A DNA stretch of 64,000 nt from Polymorphobacter megasporae (GTDB lineage Bacteria > Pseudomonadota > Alphaproteobacteria > Sphingomonadales > Sphingomonadaceae), in contig NZ_CP081849.1 of the NCBI RefSeq assembly GCF_018982885.2, positions 310,001 through 374,000 on the forward strand, in the 5' to 3' direction. Under the pieces are notes generated by a model. The model saw only the letters and a list, made by a program, of their open reading frames with translations, did not search any database and was not told the origin of the DNA. The position numbers were made by a program, and so were the translations under genes. Shown piece by piece: positions 45,327-54,859 of this stretch; the stretch's first letter is position 1, and each line of letters opens with the position of its first letter.

Positions 45327-46811
45327 ATGGTCGAAGCGCTTCCAGACTGGGACAGTGAATACGACGTTATCGTCGTCGGCTATGGCTACGCCGGTGCCAC
45401 CGCGGCGATCACCGCCCACGACGCCGGTGCCAAGGTTCTGCTCCTCGAGAAAGCCCCGGAAACTGACAAGGGCGGCAACAGCCGCGTGTCCGCCAACCTC
45501 GTTTTCTGGCCGAATGACATCTTGATGGCAAAGGCCTATTTCCGCGCGCTTGCCGGGCCCTACACGGACGACATATCCGACGGGATGATCGACGTTTGGG
45601 CGACCGAGATGCACGCCAATCGGGCGTGGCTAGAAAACCTTGGTATGACGCCCTTCGACCTGCCGTACATCGAGTTCCCCGAGATGGCGGGGTCTGAGTG
45701 CGTTCGCGTGCTGATGAACGGTCCGGGGCCGATGGGCGGTGAACGCCTGTGGCGGATTATCGAGGCTGCCGTTGCGGCGCGTGATATCGCTGTGCTGTAT
45801 CAGTCGCCCGCGGTCAGCCTCGTCAAAGACGACTGCCAAATCCTCGGCGTTGTCACGGAACAGCATGGCGAGCGTGTTGCTATCCGCGCAAAGCGCGCGG
45901 TGGTGCTCACGTGCGGCGGCTTTGAGAATAACCCGGCGATGGTCCGAAACTATGTCGACGGCTTGCCCCGGATCTTCCCGAACGGCACCCCGTACAATAC
46001 CGGCGACGGCATTCGCATGGGCCTCGAAGTCGGTGCTCAGCTTTGGCACATGAACAATATCTCGGGTCCGATCCTGTCGTTCAAGGCGCCCGAGATCGCA
46101 GTGGCACAGTGGCTCAACCTGCCGAAGGGCACGAGCTACCTGTTCGTTGCGCGCGACGGATCACGGTTTACGATGGAGGGCGATCCATGCATCACCGGCG
46201 ACCTGCACGGCAAGGTCAAGCGTCACGGCTACTGGGGGCAACAAGTGCTGCCGATCCCGATTTACATGATCTTCGACGAAGATTTCCGCAAATCCGGCCA
46301 TATCGGTAGGGCCACCGCCGACTGGGATGTCAGCCACGGCAATCTCTATAACTGGAGCGACGACAACCTGCGTGAAGTCGAGAAGGGGTGGATCAAGAAG
46401 GCCGACACGATGGAGGCCTTGGCCGCGCTGATCGATATCCCAGCCAAAGCACTCGTTGGCAGCGTCGCCCGGTTCGACGCGCTCGCAGTGGCCGGCGAAG
46501 ACACTGACTGGGGCCGTTCTGCCGGTAAGATGGCACCTCTCGCGGTTCCGCCCTTCTATGCGATCGAGTTGACCCCGGCGTTTGTGAACACTCAGGGCGG
46601 CCCCCGTCGAAACGAACATGCTCAGGTAATTAGTACGAACGGCACCCCGATCGGACGGCTCTTCTCCGCAGGCGAGCTTGGCTCGATTTACTCGTTTCTT
46701 TACCAAGGCGGGGCCAACATCGGTGAATGCTTTGCCTTCGGCCGCATCGCGGGCCGCAACGCTGCGGCGATGGCATCAGCGCTCAGCGCTGCGAAGCAAC
46801 TGGCGGCCTGA
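45327..46811 (+). CDS. FAD-dependent oxidoreductase, fumarate reductase/3-ketosteroid dehydrogenase superfamily
   Basis: A 494-residue soluble flavoprotein of the FAD_binding_2 family. It shows the FAD fold DVIVVGYGYAGATAAITAHDAGAKVLLLEKAPETDKGGNSRVS, VLTCGGFENNPAMVRNY, NTGDGIRMGLEVGAQLWHM and the C-terminal FAD motif LFSAGELGSIYSFLYQGGANIGECFAFGRIAGRNAA. No heme or export signal is present, so it is probably a cytosolic reductase or dehydrogenase with an unknown substrate. It precedes a thioredoxin reductase-like gene by 2 nt, which suggests electron transfer between the two, and it lies behind a motif copy. Confidence 0.87.
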   Translation: MVEALPDWDSEYDVIVVGYGYAGATAAITAHDAGAKVLLLEKAPETDKGGNSRVSANLVFWPNDILMAKAYFRALAGPYTDDISDGMIDVWATEMHANRAWLENLGMTPFDLPYIEFPEMAGSECVRVLMNGPGPMGGERLWRIIEAAVAARDIAVLYQSPAVSLVKDDCQILGVVTEQHGERVAIRAKRAVVLTCGGFENNPAMVRNYVDGLPRIFPNGTPYNTGDGIRMGLEVGAQLWHMNNISGPILSFKAPEIAVAQWLNLPKGTSYLFVARDGSRFTMEGDPCITGDLHGKVKRHGYWGQQVLPIPIYMIFDEDFRKSGHIGRATADWDVSHGNLYNWSDDNLREVEKGWIKKADTMEALAALIDIPAKALVGSVARFDALAVAGEDTDWGRSAGKMAPLAVPPFYAIELTPAFVNTQGGPRRNEHAQVISTNGTPIGRLFSAGELGSIYSFLYQGGANIGECFAFGRIAGRNAAAMASALSAAKQLAA

Positions 46812-46813
46812 AA

Positions 46814-47764
46814 GTGACAGATGTACCGCTCGACTGCCTCATCGTCGGGGGCGGACCGGCTGGTTTGACGGCAGCTACCTACCTCGGGCGCTTCCGCCGG
46901 GATGTCACGATCGTAGACAAGGGGTGGAGCCGTGCCGAGTGGATTACGCGCAGCCGCAATGTGCCGGGCTTTTCGGCGGGGGTCGGCGGCTCCGTCCTGC
47001 TCGATCTCATGCGGACCCAAGCGCGCTGCTTCGGGGCCGTCCTCGAGCACGGCACCGTCGAGGCAATTGGCCGCGGAGCCGATGAGCTATTCACCGCCAC
47101 TTTCGGCGGTGCGTCGGTAACTGCATATACCGTTCTGCTCGCCAGCGGCGTCGTCGAGAACAAACCGCCGTTGGCGCATCTCGCCGACGCAGTGAAGCGC
47201 GGGCTAATCCGGACCTGTCCGATCTGCGACGGCTACGAAGCGATCGACATGGCCATCGCCGTCCTTGGCAATGGTGAGCATGCTGCTGCTGAGGCGCTGT
47301 TTCTGCGCACATATTCGGCAGCCATCACGCTGCTCCTTACAGCCGCCGAAACTGCCGACTTGTCGAGTGCGACGCGAGCGGCACTGCAAGCCGCGGGCAT
47401 AGCGCTCAGTCATATCATCATCGGCTCAGTCAGCGTTGATTTGAACGGCGTCACGGTTTTGACTGTCGAGGGCGGCCAGCAGCACCGGTTCGACCTCGTA
47501 TACACCGCCTTCGGGACTACCCCCCAAAGCGCGTTGGCAGCGGAGTTGGGCGCGCGCGTCGAAGCCACTGGCCGACTATGCGTTGACGAGCATCAGGCCA
47601 CGTCGGTGGCTGGACTTTACGCTGCCGGCGACCTCGTGCGAGGGCTCAACCAAATTAGCGTCGCCGCGGGCGAGGCCGCGATTGCTGCCACGGCAATACA
47701 TAACGGTCTTCATCGCACTTTCGCTGTTCGCAGTGGCGCCGACAAGCAACCGACAATCAGATAA
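46814..47764 (+). CDS. Thioredoxin reductase-like flavoprotein
   Basis: A 316-residue NAD(P)H-dependent flavoprotein with FAD motif CLIVGGGPAGLTAATYLGRF, a redox-active CPICDGYEAID (CxxC) near residue 136, an NAD(P)H motif-like segment (AIAVLGNGEHAAAEALFL), and the C-terminal GLYAAGDLVRGLNQISVAAGEAAIAATAIHN. The GTG start at 46814 is 2 nt after the flavoprotein stop. The context suggests it feeds electrons to the upstream flavoprotein or reduces an unknown disulfide partner. Confidence 0.85.
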   Translation: MTDVPLDCLIVGGGPAGLTAATYLGRFRRDVTIVDKGWSRAEWITRSRNVPGFSAGVGGSVLLDLMRTQARCFGAVLEHGTVEAIGRGADELFTATFGGASVTAYTVLLASGVVENKPPLAHLADAVKRGLIRTCPICDGYEAIDMAIAVLGNGEHAAAEALFLRTYSAAITLLLTAAETADLSSATRAALQAAGIALSHIIIGSVSVDLNGVTVLTVEGGQQHRFDLVYTAFGTTPQSALAAELGARVEATGRLCVDEHQATSVAGLYAAGDLVRGLNQISVAAGEAAIAATAIHNGLHRTFAVRSGADKQPTIR

Positions 47765-48077
47765 TCTTGCATACTGCGGATTCCGGGACGCGGGCGTCAG
47801 CGCTGCTTCGATCCGGGCGAGCCTTTTCCGTGGGGGTCTATCGACCAGCTGGATCTTCCTCGTCGGCCGGCTATGGGTGCCGTGTTCGCTGTCTTGTTCG
47901 ACTGCGTTCAAAGAGGTGCGCCAAGCGCCGTGAGGAGTTTATTTGCGCATGGGGCACCTGCTCGCGTAACATTTGGCGAACGTCATGTATTCTCCCGAAC
48001 TGCTGCCGAGCTCTTTCAAGCGCTGTACCAGTCGAGTTAAGGCGTCGCCGATGGCTTTTTCGTTTGCATCGGGTGAA
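47765..48077. other. 313-bp gap between convergent genes
   Basis: The stretch separates the convergent thioredoxin reductase-like gene and the minus-strand exported protein. Short open frames occur but none shows a ribosome-binding site or known domain. No motif copy and no clear terminator hairpin were seen. Confidence 0.5.
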
Positions 48078-48521
48078 CTAATTCGGGGGTGTTAGCCTGA
48101 TAACGACCCCGCCTGCAGCAAGACTGACTTCCGCGCCGATTTCTTTTGCCCGGAATTCGATCACGACGCCCTTATGGTTCTTTAGGCTGGCGCTACCGCG
48201 CTGGCCCTTGCTGATCGTGCTGCCGGCACCGGCGGTGCCATAGGTGCCAGCAAAATCCGCGACATTTGTTAAATGATAAATTTCGCCGGTGCCATTTATA
48301 CTATTCATACCTAGTCCTACGGCGCTGAGACCATCGACCTTGAAGGGATACGTTTTACCCCTAAACGTCAGCACTCCATTACCCCAGGTGAAAACAACGC
48401 CGACCGCGACGGAATCACCCGAAAATGTCGCTGTTGCCGAGGGCATTGTCTTGGCCTCGGCTGGCGCCAGCGTCGCGGTGGCAGCAAAGATAGACAGCGC
48501 GATTATGAGACTTGATTTCAT
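48078..48521 (-). CDS. Exported protein of unknown function
   Basis: A 147-residue protein with a signal peptide (MKSSLIIALSIFAATATLAPAEA). The mature region has FTWGNGVLTFRGKTYPFKVDGLSAVGLGMNSINGTGEIYHL, then a Gly/Ser-rich segment and AAGGVVIRLT at the end; this pattern is widespread among exported proteobacterial proteins, but I cannot name the Pfam family with certainty. ATG 48521 is chosen because AAGGGTAA lies just upstream. It follows adhP on the same strand at 47 nt, so it may be the last gene of the ALDH-pnt-adhP operon. Confidence 0.72.
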   Translation of the reverse strand: MKSSLIIALSIFAATATLAPAEAKTMPSATATFSGDSVAVGVVFTWGNGVLTFRGKTYPFKVDGLSAVGLGMNSINGTGEIYHLTNVADFAGTYGTAGAGSTISKGQRGSASLKNHKGVVIEFRAKEIGAEVSLAAGGVVIRLTPPN

Positions 48522-48568
48522 AACATTACCCTTGTTCCGACGCATAGTTACCCGGCGCCATTTCGGAT

Positions 48569-49651
48569 TCAGGCGGAGGCGGGTTGCCTCACCTCGGCTT
48601 TTGGCTTTTCGGTGGTACCGCCGGTCAAATCGAGCACGACGCGCGAGGGCACCTCACCCTTCTCAAGTCGTTCCAGGACCGAATTGATCGAAGCGAGTGG
48701 TTGCAGCTCAATATCTGCCTTGACCTTACCTTCGGCGGCAAACTGCAGGCATTCGGCCATGTCCTCGCGGGTGCCTACGAACGAGCCGCGGATGGTGATG
48801 CAATTTGCCACCACGTCGAACAACGGTGTCGGGAAATTGCCTGGCGGCAGGCCGACGAGGACGCAGGTGCCCCGCTTGCGGGTCATCTCCACGCCCTGCT
48901 TGAACGCGGGCAGGGACGGCGCAGTGATCAGAACGCCGTGCGCGCCGCCACCGATCGCCGCCTTGAGCATCGCCGCCGGGTCCTGGGTCTTGGCGTTGAC
49001 CACCATGTCGGCCCCAAGCCGTTTGGCGTGGTCAAGCTTGCCGTCGTCGATATCGACCGCGCAGACGTGGAGGCCCATCGCCTTCGCGTATTGTATCGCC
49101 ATATGGCCAAGACCGCCGCAACCCGAGACGGCGATCCATTCGCCCGGCCGCGCCTCGGTTTCCTTGATACCCTTGTAGGTCGTAATTCCGGCGCAGATCA
49201 GCGGGGCCGCCTCGGTGGGGCTGAGCTTCATCGGGATATGGGCGACGTAGTTTGGGTCGCCGAGAAGATATTCGGCGAACCCGCCGTTCTGCGTATAGCC
49301 GCCGTACTTAGCCTCGGGGCAGACCGTCTCCCAAGCCGACAGGCAGTATTCGCAGTGGCCGCATGCCGAATAAAGCCACGGTACACCGACACGGTCGCCT
49401 TCTTTGACGAGCGTTACGCCGGCGCCAAGCGCAACGACGATGCCAATCGCTTCGTGACCGGGAATGAATGGCGGCGTCGGCTTCGCTGGCCAGTCGCCGT
49501 TGGCGGCGTGTAGGTCGGTATGGCAAACCCCGCACGCCTCAGTCTTGACGAGGATTTGACCCGGACCTGGCGTCGGCACATCCCATTCCTGCAGTTGCAA
49601 CGGCTTGCCGAAGGCGGTGACGACAGCAGCATGCATTTTCTTGGCGATCAT
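48569..49651 (-). CDS. adhP: Zinc-dependent alcohol dehydrogenase, AdhP type
   Basis: Reduces aldehydes to alcohols, or the reverse, with NAD(H). The 360-residue protein has catalytic-zinc ligands in EACGVCHTDLHAA and PGHEAIG, a complete four-Cys structural zinc site in SACGHCEYCLSAWETVC, and the Rossmann motif SGCGGLGHMAIQYAKAMG. The ORF extends upstream, but ATG 49651 has AAGGAA upstream and the conserved start MHAAVVTAFGKPLQL. In an operon with aldehyde dehydrogenase and transhydrogenase, it probably disposes of reducing power as alcohol. Confidence 0.94.
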   Translation of the reverse strand: MIAKKMHAAVVTAFGKPLQLQEWDVPTPGPGQILVKTEACGVCHTDLHAANGDWPAKPTPPFIPGHEAIGIVVALGAGVTLVKEGDRVGVPWLYSACGHCEYCLSAWETVCPEAKYGGYTQNGGFAEYLLGDPNYVAHIPMKLSPTEAAPLICAGITTYKGIKETEARPGEWIAVSGCGGLGHMAIQYAKAMGLHVCAVDIDDGKLDHAKRLGADMVVNAKTQDPAAMLKAAIGGGAHGVLITAPSLPAFKQGVEMTRKRGTCVLVGLPPGNFPTPLFDVVANCITIRGSFVGTREDMAECLQFAAEGKVKADIELQPLASINSVLERLEKGEVPSRVVLDLTGGTTEKPKAEVRQPASA

Positions 49652-49694
49652 GGTGCGTTCCTTTTCGAATGAATGGGGGATGGGCGTGGCGGGT

Positions 49695-50465
49695 TCAGAA
49701 GCCCACCCTGACCGAGCCGACGTAATGCGGGCCGTAGAGCCTGCCGTCGGCATGAGAGTCGGTGTCGGAATATCTAAATCCCACGGCAACATGCTTGTTG
49801 AGGGCATAGGCAGGGCCGAGGTTCCAGGTGGTAAAGCTGTGGCCTGCATCGATTTCCTGGCGGCCGATCGCGCCGCGCAAGGTCAAACCATGAACGATCG
49901 TATACGTAGCGTTGCCCTCGAAGTAGTTCGCGGGCCGCTTCGTGCCGAAATACTCGAAGGCGTGATGGAAGCTGGCGCCCAGCTTGAGCGGGCCGATGGT
50001 CCGCGCAACGGCGGCGTGGAGTTCGATCGTATCGATCGACACGCCGGCCGGTGCGCCGATATAGCCGTAGCGGATAAAGCCGAGGTCGAAGTCGAACTTG
50101 GTTAGCGACGGTGTCCAGCCGCCGGACAAGTCATACTCGGTATTGATCCCGTTGTGGAAGTCGACGTTTTCTCCGCCCGCGGCAAGATAGAAGTGATCGT
50201 AGGCAACCTTGGCGCTGCCGAAGATCGCGACGTGGTTATCGGTCTGGCTAACGCCGCGAAAGATATAATCCGAGGCGCCGGTGAGATTGACGCTGAGCAC
50301 CGGCGGCGGCGGCTCCGCTACTGGAACCTCGGGCAGCATTGTTTCCGTGTCCGATCCATGCACTTGCGCGTCCGCCGGGCAGAAGCCGCTGCAGAACAGG
50401 GCCAACGTCCCCGCGATTACTACAAAGCGCGACATCAGTTTTGACTGGCGCGTGCTATCGGTCAT
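49695..50465 (-). CDS. Outer-membrane protein of the TIGR02001 type (putative porin)
   Basis: A 256-residue exported beta-rich protein. A signal peptide (SRFVVIAGTLALFCSGFCPADAQ) is followed by a Pro-rich linker and LSVNLTGASDYIFRGVSQTDNHVAIFGSAKVAYDHFYLAAGGENVDF, the hallmark of this family, then about eight amphipathic strands ending in GPHYVGSVRVGF with a terminal aromatic Phe. ATG 50465 overlaps the pntB stop (ATGA). Its place inside a transhydrogenase-alcohol dehydrogenase operon is unusual; it may let fermentation products or substrates cross the outer membrane. Confidence 0.82.
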   Translation of the reverse strand: MTDSTRQSKLMSRFVVIAGTLALFCSGFCPADAQVHGSDTETMLPEVPVAEPPPPVLSVNLTGASDYIFRGVSQTDNHVAIFGSAKVAYDHFYLAAGGENVDFHNGINTEYDLSGGWTPSLTKFDFDLGFIRYGYIGAPAGVSIDTIELHAAVARTIGPLKLGASFHHAFEYFGTKRPANYFEGNATYTIVHGLTLRGAIGRQEIDAGHSFTTWNLGPAYALNKHVAVGFRYSDTDSHADGRLYGPHYVGSVRVGF

Positions 50466-51916
50466 CACGCTGCTGCCGCGCCGAGGCCGCGAACCGCCTC
50501 GATCATCTTGATCATTACCGCCTGCGCGTCGCCGAAGACCATGTTGCAATTGGGCATGTAGAACAGGGCGTTGACGATCCCCGAATAACCTTTGCCCTGG
50601 CCGCGTTTGATCACGTAAACCTGTTTGGCCTTGTCGGCGTTGAGGATCGGCATGCCGAAGATCGGCGAGGACTTATCGGTGCGAGCCGCCGGGTTGACGA
50701 CGTCGTTGGCACCGATCACCAGAACGACGTCCGTGGTCGCAAAATCGTCGTTGATTGTGTCGAGCTGAAAGATGAGATCGTACGGCACCCCCGCTTCGGC
50801 GAGCAGCACGTCCATCTGCCCCGGCATCCGCCCGGCCACCGGGTGGATTGCGAAGCGAACCTGGACCTTCGCGGCGAGCAGCAGCTTGACGAACTCGTAG
50901 AGCTTTTGCTGGGCCTGCGCCGCGGCAAGGCCGTAGCCCGGCACGATGATCACGCTGCTCGCATAGCGCATCTTTATTGCGGCGTCTGATGCCTGGGTCT
51001 CGCGCTCGGTCCCGGTGATCGCACCATGCTTCTTCTTTTTGGACGTCTCACCAAAGTTGGCAAAGAGGACGTTAGCGACCGAGCGGTTCATCGCCTTGGC
51101 CATCAGCAGGGTCAGCAGCAGACCCGCCGCGCCCACGACCATGCCGGCGATCATCAGGGCCGGGTTGCCGAGGACAAAGCCTTCTAGACCGACGGCAAGT
51201 CCGGTAAAGGCGTTGAAGATCGAGATCACCACCGGCATGTCGGCACCGCCGATAGGCAGGGTCATCAGGATGCCGAACAGCAGCGCGAGGCCGAAGAAGA
51301 TGGTAATCCAAGTGGCGACCGGAAGCATCGGTGCCGCGCCGCCCACCGCCACAAACACGATCCAACCGCCGACCACGACCGAGGCGAGGAAGGCAACGCC
51401 GTTCAAAATCCGCTGGCCCGGAAAGCGGAGTGGCTTTTTGATGACGCCTTGCAGCTTCGCCCACGCAATGACTGAGCCCGACATCGACACGGCACCGATG
51501 CAGGCACCGAGCAACGTCACCACCAATTGTGTGACGCCGTGCGCCCGGTTGCCGAATAGCTCGACGGCGGCGATGCCACCGGCCGCGCCGCCGCCCATGC
51601 CGTTGTAGATCGCCACCATCTGCGGCATCGCAGTCATGGCCACCCTGCGGCCGACGACCCAAGCGCCGCCGCCGCCGATAGCGAGCGCGACGACCGCCAG
51701 TCCCAGATTGACCAAGATGTGTGGCTTCGCAGCGGCATCAACGGTGAAGAAATAGAGAAAACTGATGAGGACAGCGGCCGCCATGCCGATGCCCGCGACG
51801 CGAATGCCTGATGTTGCGGTCGCCGGCGACGACATCCGCTTCAGCCCGTAGAGGAATAGGAAGGCGGCAACGAGATCGGTGGCGCCGATCGCGATCTGCG
51901 AGAGTGTGACGAGCAT
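50465..51916 (-). CDS. pntB: NAD(P) transhydrogenase subunit beta
   Basis: Membrane subunit of the proton-translocating transhydrogenase, which exchanges hydride between NADH and NADP+ using the proton gradient. The 483-residue protein has about nine membrane helices in its first half (LSQIAIGATDLVAAFLFLYGLKRM, GADMPVVISIFNAFTGLAVG) and the NADP-binding domain III at the end (VIIVPGYGLAAAQAQQKLYEFVKLL, VVLVIGANDVVNPAARTD, VYVIKRGQGKGYSGI). ATG 51916 has GAGGG just upstream; a GTG at 51925 overlaps the previous stop. Part of pntAA-pntAB-pntB. Confidence 0.96.
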   Translation of the reverse strand: MLVTLSQIAIGATDLVAAFLFLYGLKRMSSPATATSGIRVAGIGMAAAVLISFLYFFTVDAAAKPHILVNLGLAVVALAIGGGGAWVVGRRVAMTAMPQMVAIYNGMGGGAAGGIAAVELFGNRAHGVTQLVVTLLGACIGAVSMSGSVIAWAKLQGVIKKPLRFPGQRILNGVAFLASVVVGGWIVFVAVGGAAPMLPVATWITIFFGLALLFGILMTLPIGGADMPVVISIFNAFTGLAVGLEGFVLGNPALMIAGMVVGAAGLLLTLLMAKAMNRSVANVLFANFGETSKKKKHGAITGTERETQASDAAIKMRYASSVIIVPGYGLAAAQAQQKLYEFVKLLLAAKVQVRFAIHPVAGRMPGQMDVLLAEAGVPYDLIFQLDTINDDFATTDVVLVIGANDVVNPAARTDKSSPIFGMPILNADKAKQVYVIKRGQGKGYSGIVNALFYMPNCNMVFGDAQAVMIKMIEAVRGLGAAAA

Positions 51917-51921
51917 GTCCC

Positions 51922-52272
51922 TCACCCCTTCTTCTTGAAGTGATGGATCTTGGCTGAGGTGTGGTGTTTTGCGGCCGCGCCGCTCACCTTGAACATCGCC
52001 AGCATTCGGTCGGTCACGGCATAGCCGCCGGCCACGTTCCCGGCCCCGAGCAGCACCGCGAAGAAGCCTATCCCCTGCTCGAGAGGTGTGTTGGCGTTGA
52101 GTAAGGCGAATAAGCCACCAACGACGACGATACCGTGGATGAAGTTCGACCCCGACATTAGCGGGGTGTGGAGGATCGCCGGCACGTTGCCGATAATCAC
52201 CCAGCCGGCAAACGCGGCGAGCATGAAGATGTACAGCGCGACGAAGCCTGTGATCGTGATGTCGAAAGTCAT
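51922..52272 (-). CDS. pntAB: NAD(P) transhydrogenase subunit alpha, membrane part
   Basis: A 116-residue membrane subunit with three to four helices (ITITGFVALYIFMLAAFAGWVIIGNVP, SNFIHGIVVVGGLFALL, GIGFFAVLLGAGNVAGGYAVTDRMLAMF), corresponding to the C-terminal membrane portion of the alpha subunit. Alphaproteobacteria typically have the alpha subunit split into PntAA and PntAB, as here. ATG 52272 begins the conserved region; the longer frame runs back into pntAA. Confidence 0.95.
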   Translation of the reverse strand: MTFDITITGFVALYIFMLAAFAGWVIIGNVPAILHTPLMSGSNFIHGIVVVGGLFALLNANTPLEQGIGFFAVLLGAGNVAGGYAVTDRMLAMFKVSGAAAKHHTSAKIHHFKKKG

Positions 52273-52291
52273 GGTTGGTGTCCCATCACGG

Positions 52292-53413
52292 TCACGCCGC
52301 CTTTGCCTGCTTGGGGGTGTCACACAGCTTGCCGTCGTGAGTGAGCGCGGTCTTCGCGAGAATCTCGTCGCTCCAGTCGATCGTGATGACATTGTCCTTC
52401 AGCATCAGCGCGAGCAGGTTGAACTGGTTCTTGGCGTAGAGTTCGCTGGCGTCCGTCCCCAGAAGCGACGGCACGTTCAATGGCGCGACGATGGTGACGT
52501 CACCGACGCGGATCGTCTCTCCCGGCTGGGTCATCTCGCAGTTGCCACCGCCCTCGGCCGACAAGTCGACGATCACCGCGCCCGACTTCATCCCCGCAAC
52601 CTGCGCCTTGCTGATCAATTTGGGCGACGCCTTGCCGGGAATAGCGGCGGTGGTGACGATCAGGTCGGATGCCTGGATATGTTTTGTTAGCGCGGCGTCG
52701 ACCTTGGTCTTTTCCTCCGCCGTGAGCGCACGTGCGTATCCGCCCTTGCCGGTGGCATCGACGCCGGTGTCGACGAAGGTCGCGCCGAGCGACAGCGCCT
52801 GTTCCCTGGTTTCCGGGCGAACGTCATAGCCCTCGACGACGGCTCCCAGCCGATGGACGGTGGCCACCGCCTCCAGCCCGGCGACGCCGAGGCCCATCAC
52901 GAGCGCTTTCGCCGGGCCGATTACCCCCGCAGCCGAGGTGATCTTGGGCAGCACGCGTGTCATGTGCGTCATACCCAACGCGACGGCATAATAGCCGGCC
53001 AACGCCGATTGGCTCGACAGCGCGTCCATTGCCTGCGCCCGCGAGATGCGCGGGATCCGCTCCATCGCGAAGCAGGTGATGCCGCGGGCGAGCATCCGCT
53101 TCACGAGTTCGGGTTCGTTGGCCGCATAGACGAAGCAGATCAGGATCGACCCCGGCTTCATCGCATCGACTACCGCCAGCGCCGGCGGCTGGACGCAGAG
53201 CACGACGTCGGCGTCGGCGACCATCGCGGTGCGGTCATCCATGAAAACGACATCGCCGTACGCGGCTGCCGGCACCCGGATCGCATCGGCCGCGCCGGTC
53301 TCCATGTGGAGCCGCGCGCCGAGCTTGGTCAGCTTGGGCACCAGCGACGGGACGAGCGCGACGCGACCCTCGTTCGGCTGCTTCTCTTTCAGGACGGCGA
53401 CATTGACGTACAT
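52292..53413 (-). CDS. pntAA: NAD(P) transhydrogenase subunit alpha, NAD-binding part
   Basis: The soluble 373-residue NAD-binding domain I of transhydrogenase, related to alanine dehydrogenase. It has VLKEKQPNEGRVALVPSLVPKL at the N terminus, MERIPRISRAQAMDALSSQSALAGYYAV, the NAD fold KALVMGLGVAGLEAVATVHRLGAVVEGYDVRPETREQALSLGA, and VIVDLSAEGGGNCE. It starts 63 nt after aldh on the same strand. The operon order aldh-pntAA-pntAB-pntB-OMP-adhP couples aldehyde and alcohol redox to the NADH/NADPH balance. Confidence 0.96.
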   Translation of the reverse strand: MYVNVAVLKEKQPNEGRVALVPSLVPKLTKLGARLHMETGAADAIRVPAAAYGDVVFMDDRTAMVADADVVLCVQPPALAVVDAMKPGSILICFVYAANEPELVKRMLARGITCFAMERIPRISRAQAMDALSSQSALAGYYAVALGMTHMTRVLPKITSAAGVIGPAKALVMGLGVAGLEAVATVHRLGAVVEGYDVRPETREQALSLGATFVDTGVDATGKGGYARALTAEEKTKVDAALTKHIQASDLIVTTAAIPGKASPKLISKAQVAGMKSGAVIVDLSAEGGGNCEMTQPGETIRVGDVTIVAPLNVPSLLGTDASELYAKNQFNLLALMLKDNVITIDWSDEILAKTALTHDGKLCDTPKQAKAA

Positions 53414-53476
53414 TGGGTGCTCCGGACTGCGGCTGCTGCGGGACGCCCGGCAGAATTACCGGACGTCCCTGACAGC

Positions 53477-54859
53477 TCAGGCGGGCGCTTTGGCGTTGTG
53501 GGTTCGGACCAGCTTCTTGTTGACGAACTGTTGAATGCCCATGTCGCCGAGCTCGCGGCCATACCCTGAGTCCTTGATGCCACCGAACGGCAGCTCGGCA
53601 TCGGTCCAGTCGATGTTATTGATGAACATCATGCCCGTCTCGACGCGGCTGGCGACGCGCTTGCCGCGAGCGACATCCTTCGTCCACACCGAGCCACCGA
53701 GACCGAAGTCAGAGTCGTTGGCGAGCGCGATCGCGGCATCCTCGTCCTTGACCCGGAAGAACAATGCTACGGGACCGAAGAATTCTTCACGGAAAGCGGG
53801 ATTTTCCGGTTTGATGTCGGTCAGGATGCTAGGCTCCATGAACGACCCCGGACGGTCGATGCGCTTGCCGCCCAACGCCAGCTTCGCACCCTTGGTGACC
53901 GCGCCGTCGACCTGCTTGAGCAGCGCAACCAGCGCCTCTTCGGTCGATAGCGGCCCGAGCGTCGTCTTCTCGTCCATTGGGTCGCCGGCCTTGAGCGCAC
54001 CGAGCGCGGCCTTGAACTTCGCCAGGAACGCGTCGGCCATGCTCTCCACGACGATGAAGCGCTTTGCCGCGCAGCAGGTCTGGCCCGTATTGTACATCCG
54101 GCCCCAAACTGCCCATGGGATGGTCAGGTCGAGATCGGCGTCCTCAAGCACGATGAAGGCGTCGCTGCCTCCGAGCTCCATCGACGACACTTTCAGATTC
54201 TTCCCGGCGCGCGAGGCGATGCTGCGGCCCGCAGCGACGCTGCCGGTCAGCGCGACACCCTTGATCCGCACATCCTCGACCAGTTCATCCGACTGCTCGT
54301 GGCTGATTAGGAGATTGGTGTAGAGGCCAACCGGCGCGCCGGCTTCGAGGAACAGCTTTTCGAACGCGATCGCGCACTGCGGGACGATGCTGGCATGCTT
54401 CACCATCAGCGTGTTGCCTGCCATCAGGTGCGGACCGGCGACGCGGGCGAGCTGGTAATAGGGAAAGTTCCACGGCTCGACGCAAAAGATCACGCCGATC
54501 GGGCTGCTCTCCATGTGGGCCTCGCCGTTCGTCGGGTTGAGCTTCACCGGTGCAAGGAAGCGTTCGGCGTTCTTGGCGTAATAGGCCAGGATTCGCGCGC
54601 TGAACTCGACCTCACCGCGTGCTTCGCCGATCCGCTTGCCCATCTCGGTTGTCATGATCCGCGCGAATTCGTCGGCACGGGCGTGGAGAATCTCGCCGGC
54701 CTTGGCGATAATCGTTGCGCGCTCGGCGTACGACTTGTGGCGCCACGTCTGGAAGCAGGCGTCCGCCGCAGCAATCTTGTTCTCAAGTTGAGGGTCGCCC
54801 AGCACCTTGAAGGTCTCGACGAGCTTCCTACTGAACGGGTTGAAGCTTTGATAAGTCAT
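53477..54859 (-). CDS. NAD(P)-dependent aldehyde dehydrogenase, succinate-semialdehyde dehydrogenase-like
   Basis: A 460-residue ALDH-superfamily enzyme. It shows SPIGVIFCVEPWNFPYYQLARVAGPHLMAGNTLMVKHAS, the Rossmann-type GSVAAGRSIASRAGKNLKVSSMELGGSDAFIVLEDADLDLTIPWAVWGRMYNTGQTCCAAKR (catalytic Glu in ELGG and Cys in GQTC), EEFFGPVALFFRV and DAELPFGGIKDSGYGRELG. This pattern fits the Sad/YneI-type succinate-semialdehyde dehydrogenases; the substrate is not fixed by sequence. First gene of the redox operon, 161 nt downstream of a minus-strand motif copy. Confidence 0.92.
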   Translation of the reverse strand: MTYQSFNPFSRKLVETFKVLGDPQLENKIAAADACFQTWRHKSYAERATIIAKAGEILHARADEFARIMTTEMGKRIGEARGEVEFSARILAYYAKNAERFLAPVKLNPTNGEAHMESSPIGVIFCVEPWNFPYYQLARVAGPHLMAGNTLMVKHASIVPQCAIAFEKLFLEAGAPVGLYTNLLISHEQSDELVEDVRIKGVALTGSVAAGRSIASRAGKNLKVSSMELGGSDAFIVLEDADLDLTIPWAVWGRMYNTGQTCCAAKRFIVVESMADAFLAKFKAALGALKAGDPMDEKTTLGPLSTEEALVALLKQVDGAVTKGAKLALGGKRIDRPGSFMEPSILTDIKPENPAFREEFFGPVALFFRVKDEDAAIALANDSDFGLGGSVWTKDVARGKRVASRVETGMMFINNIDWTDAELPFGGIKDSGYGRELGDMGIQQFVNKKLVRTHNAKAPA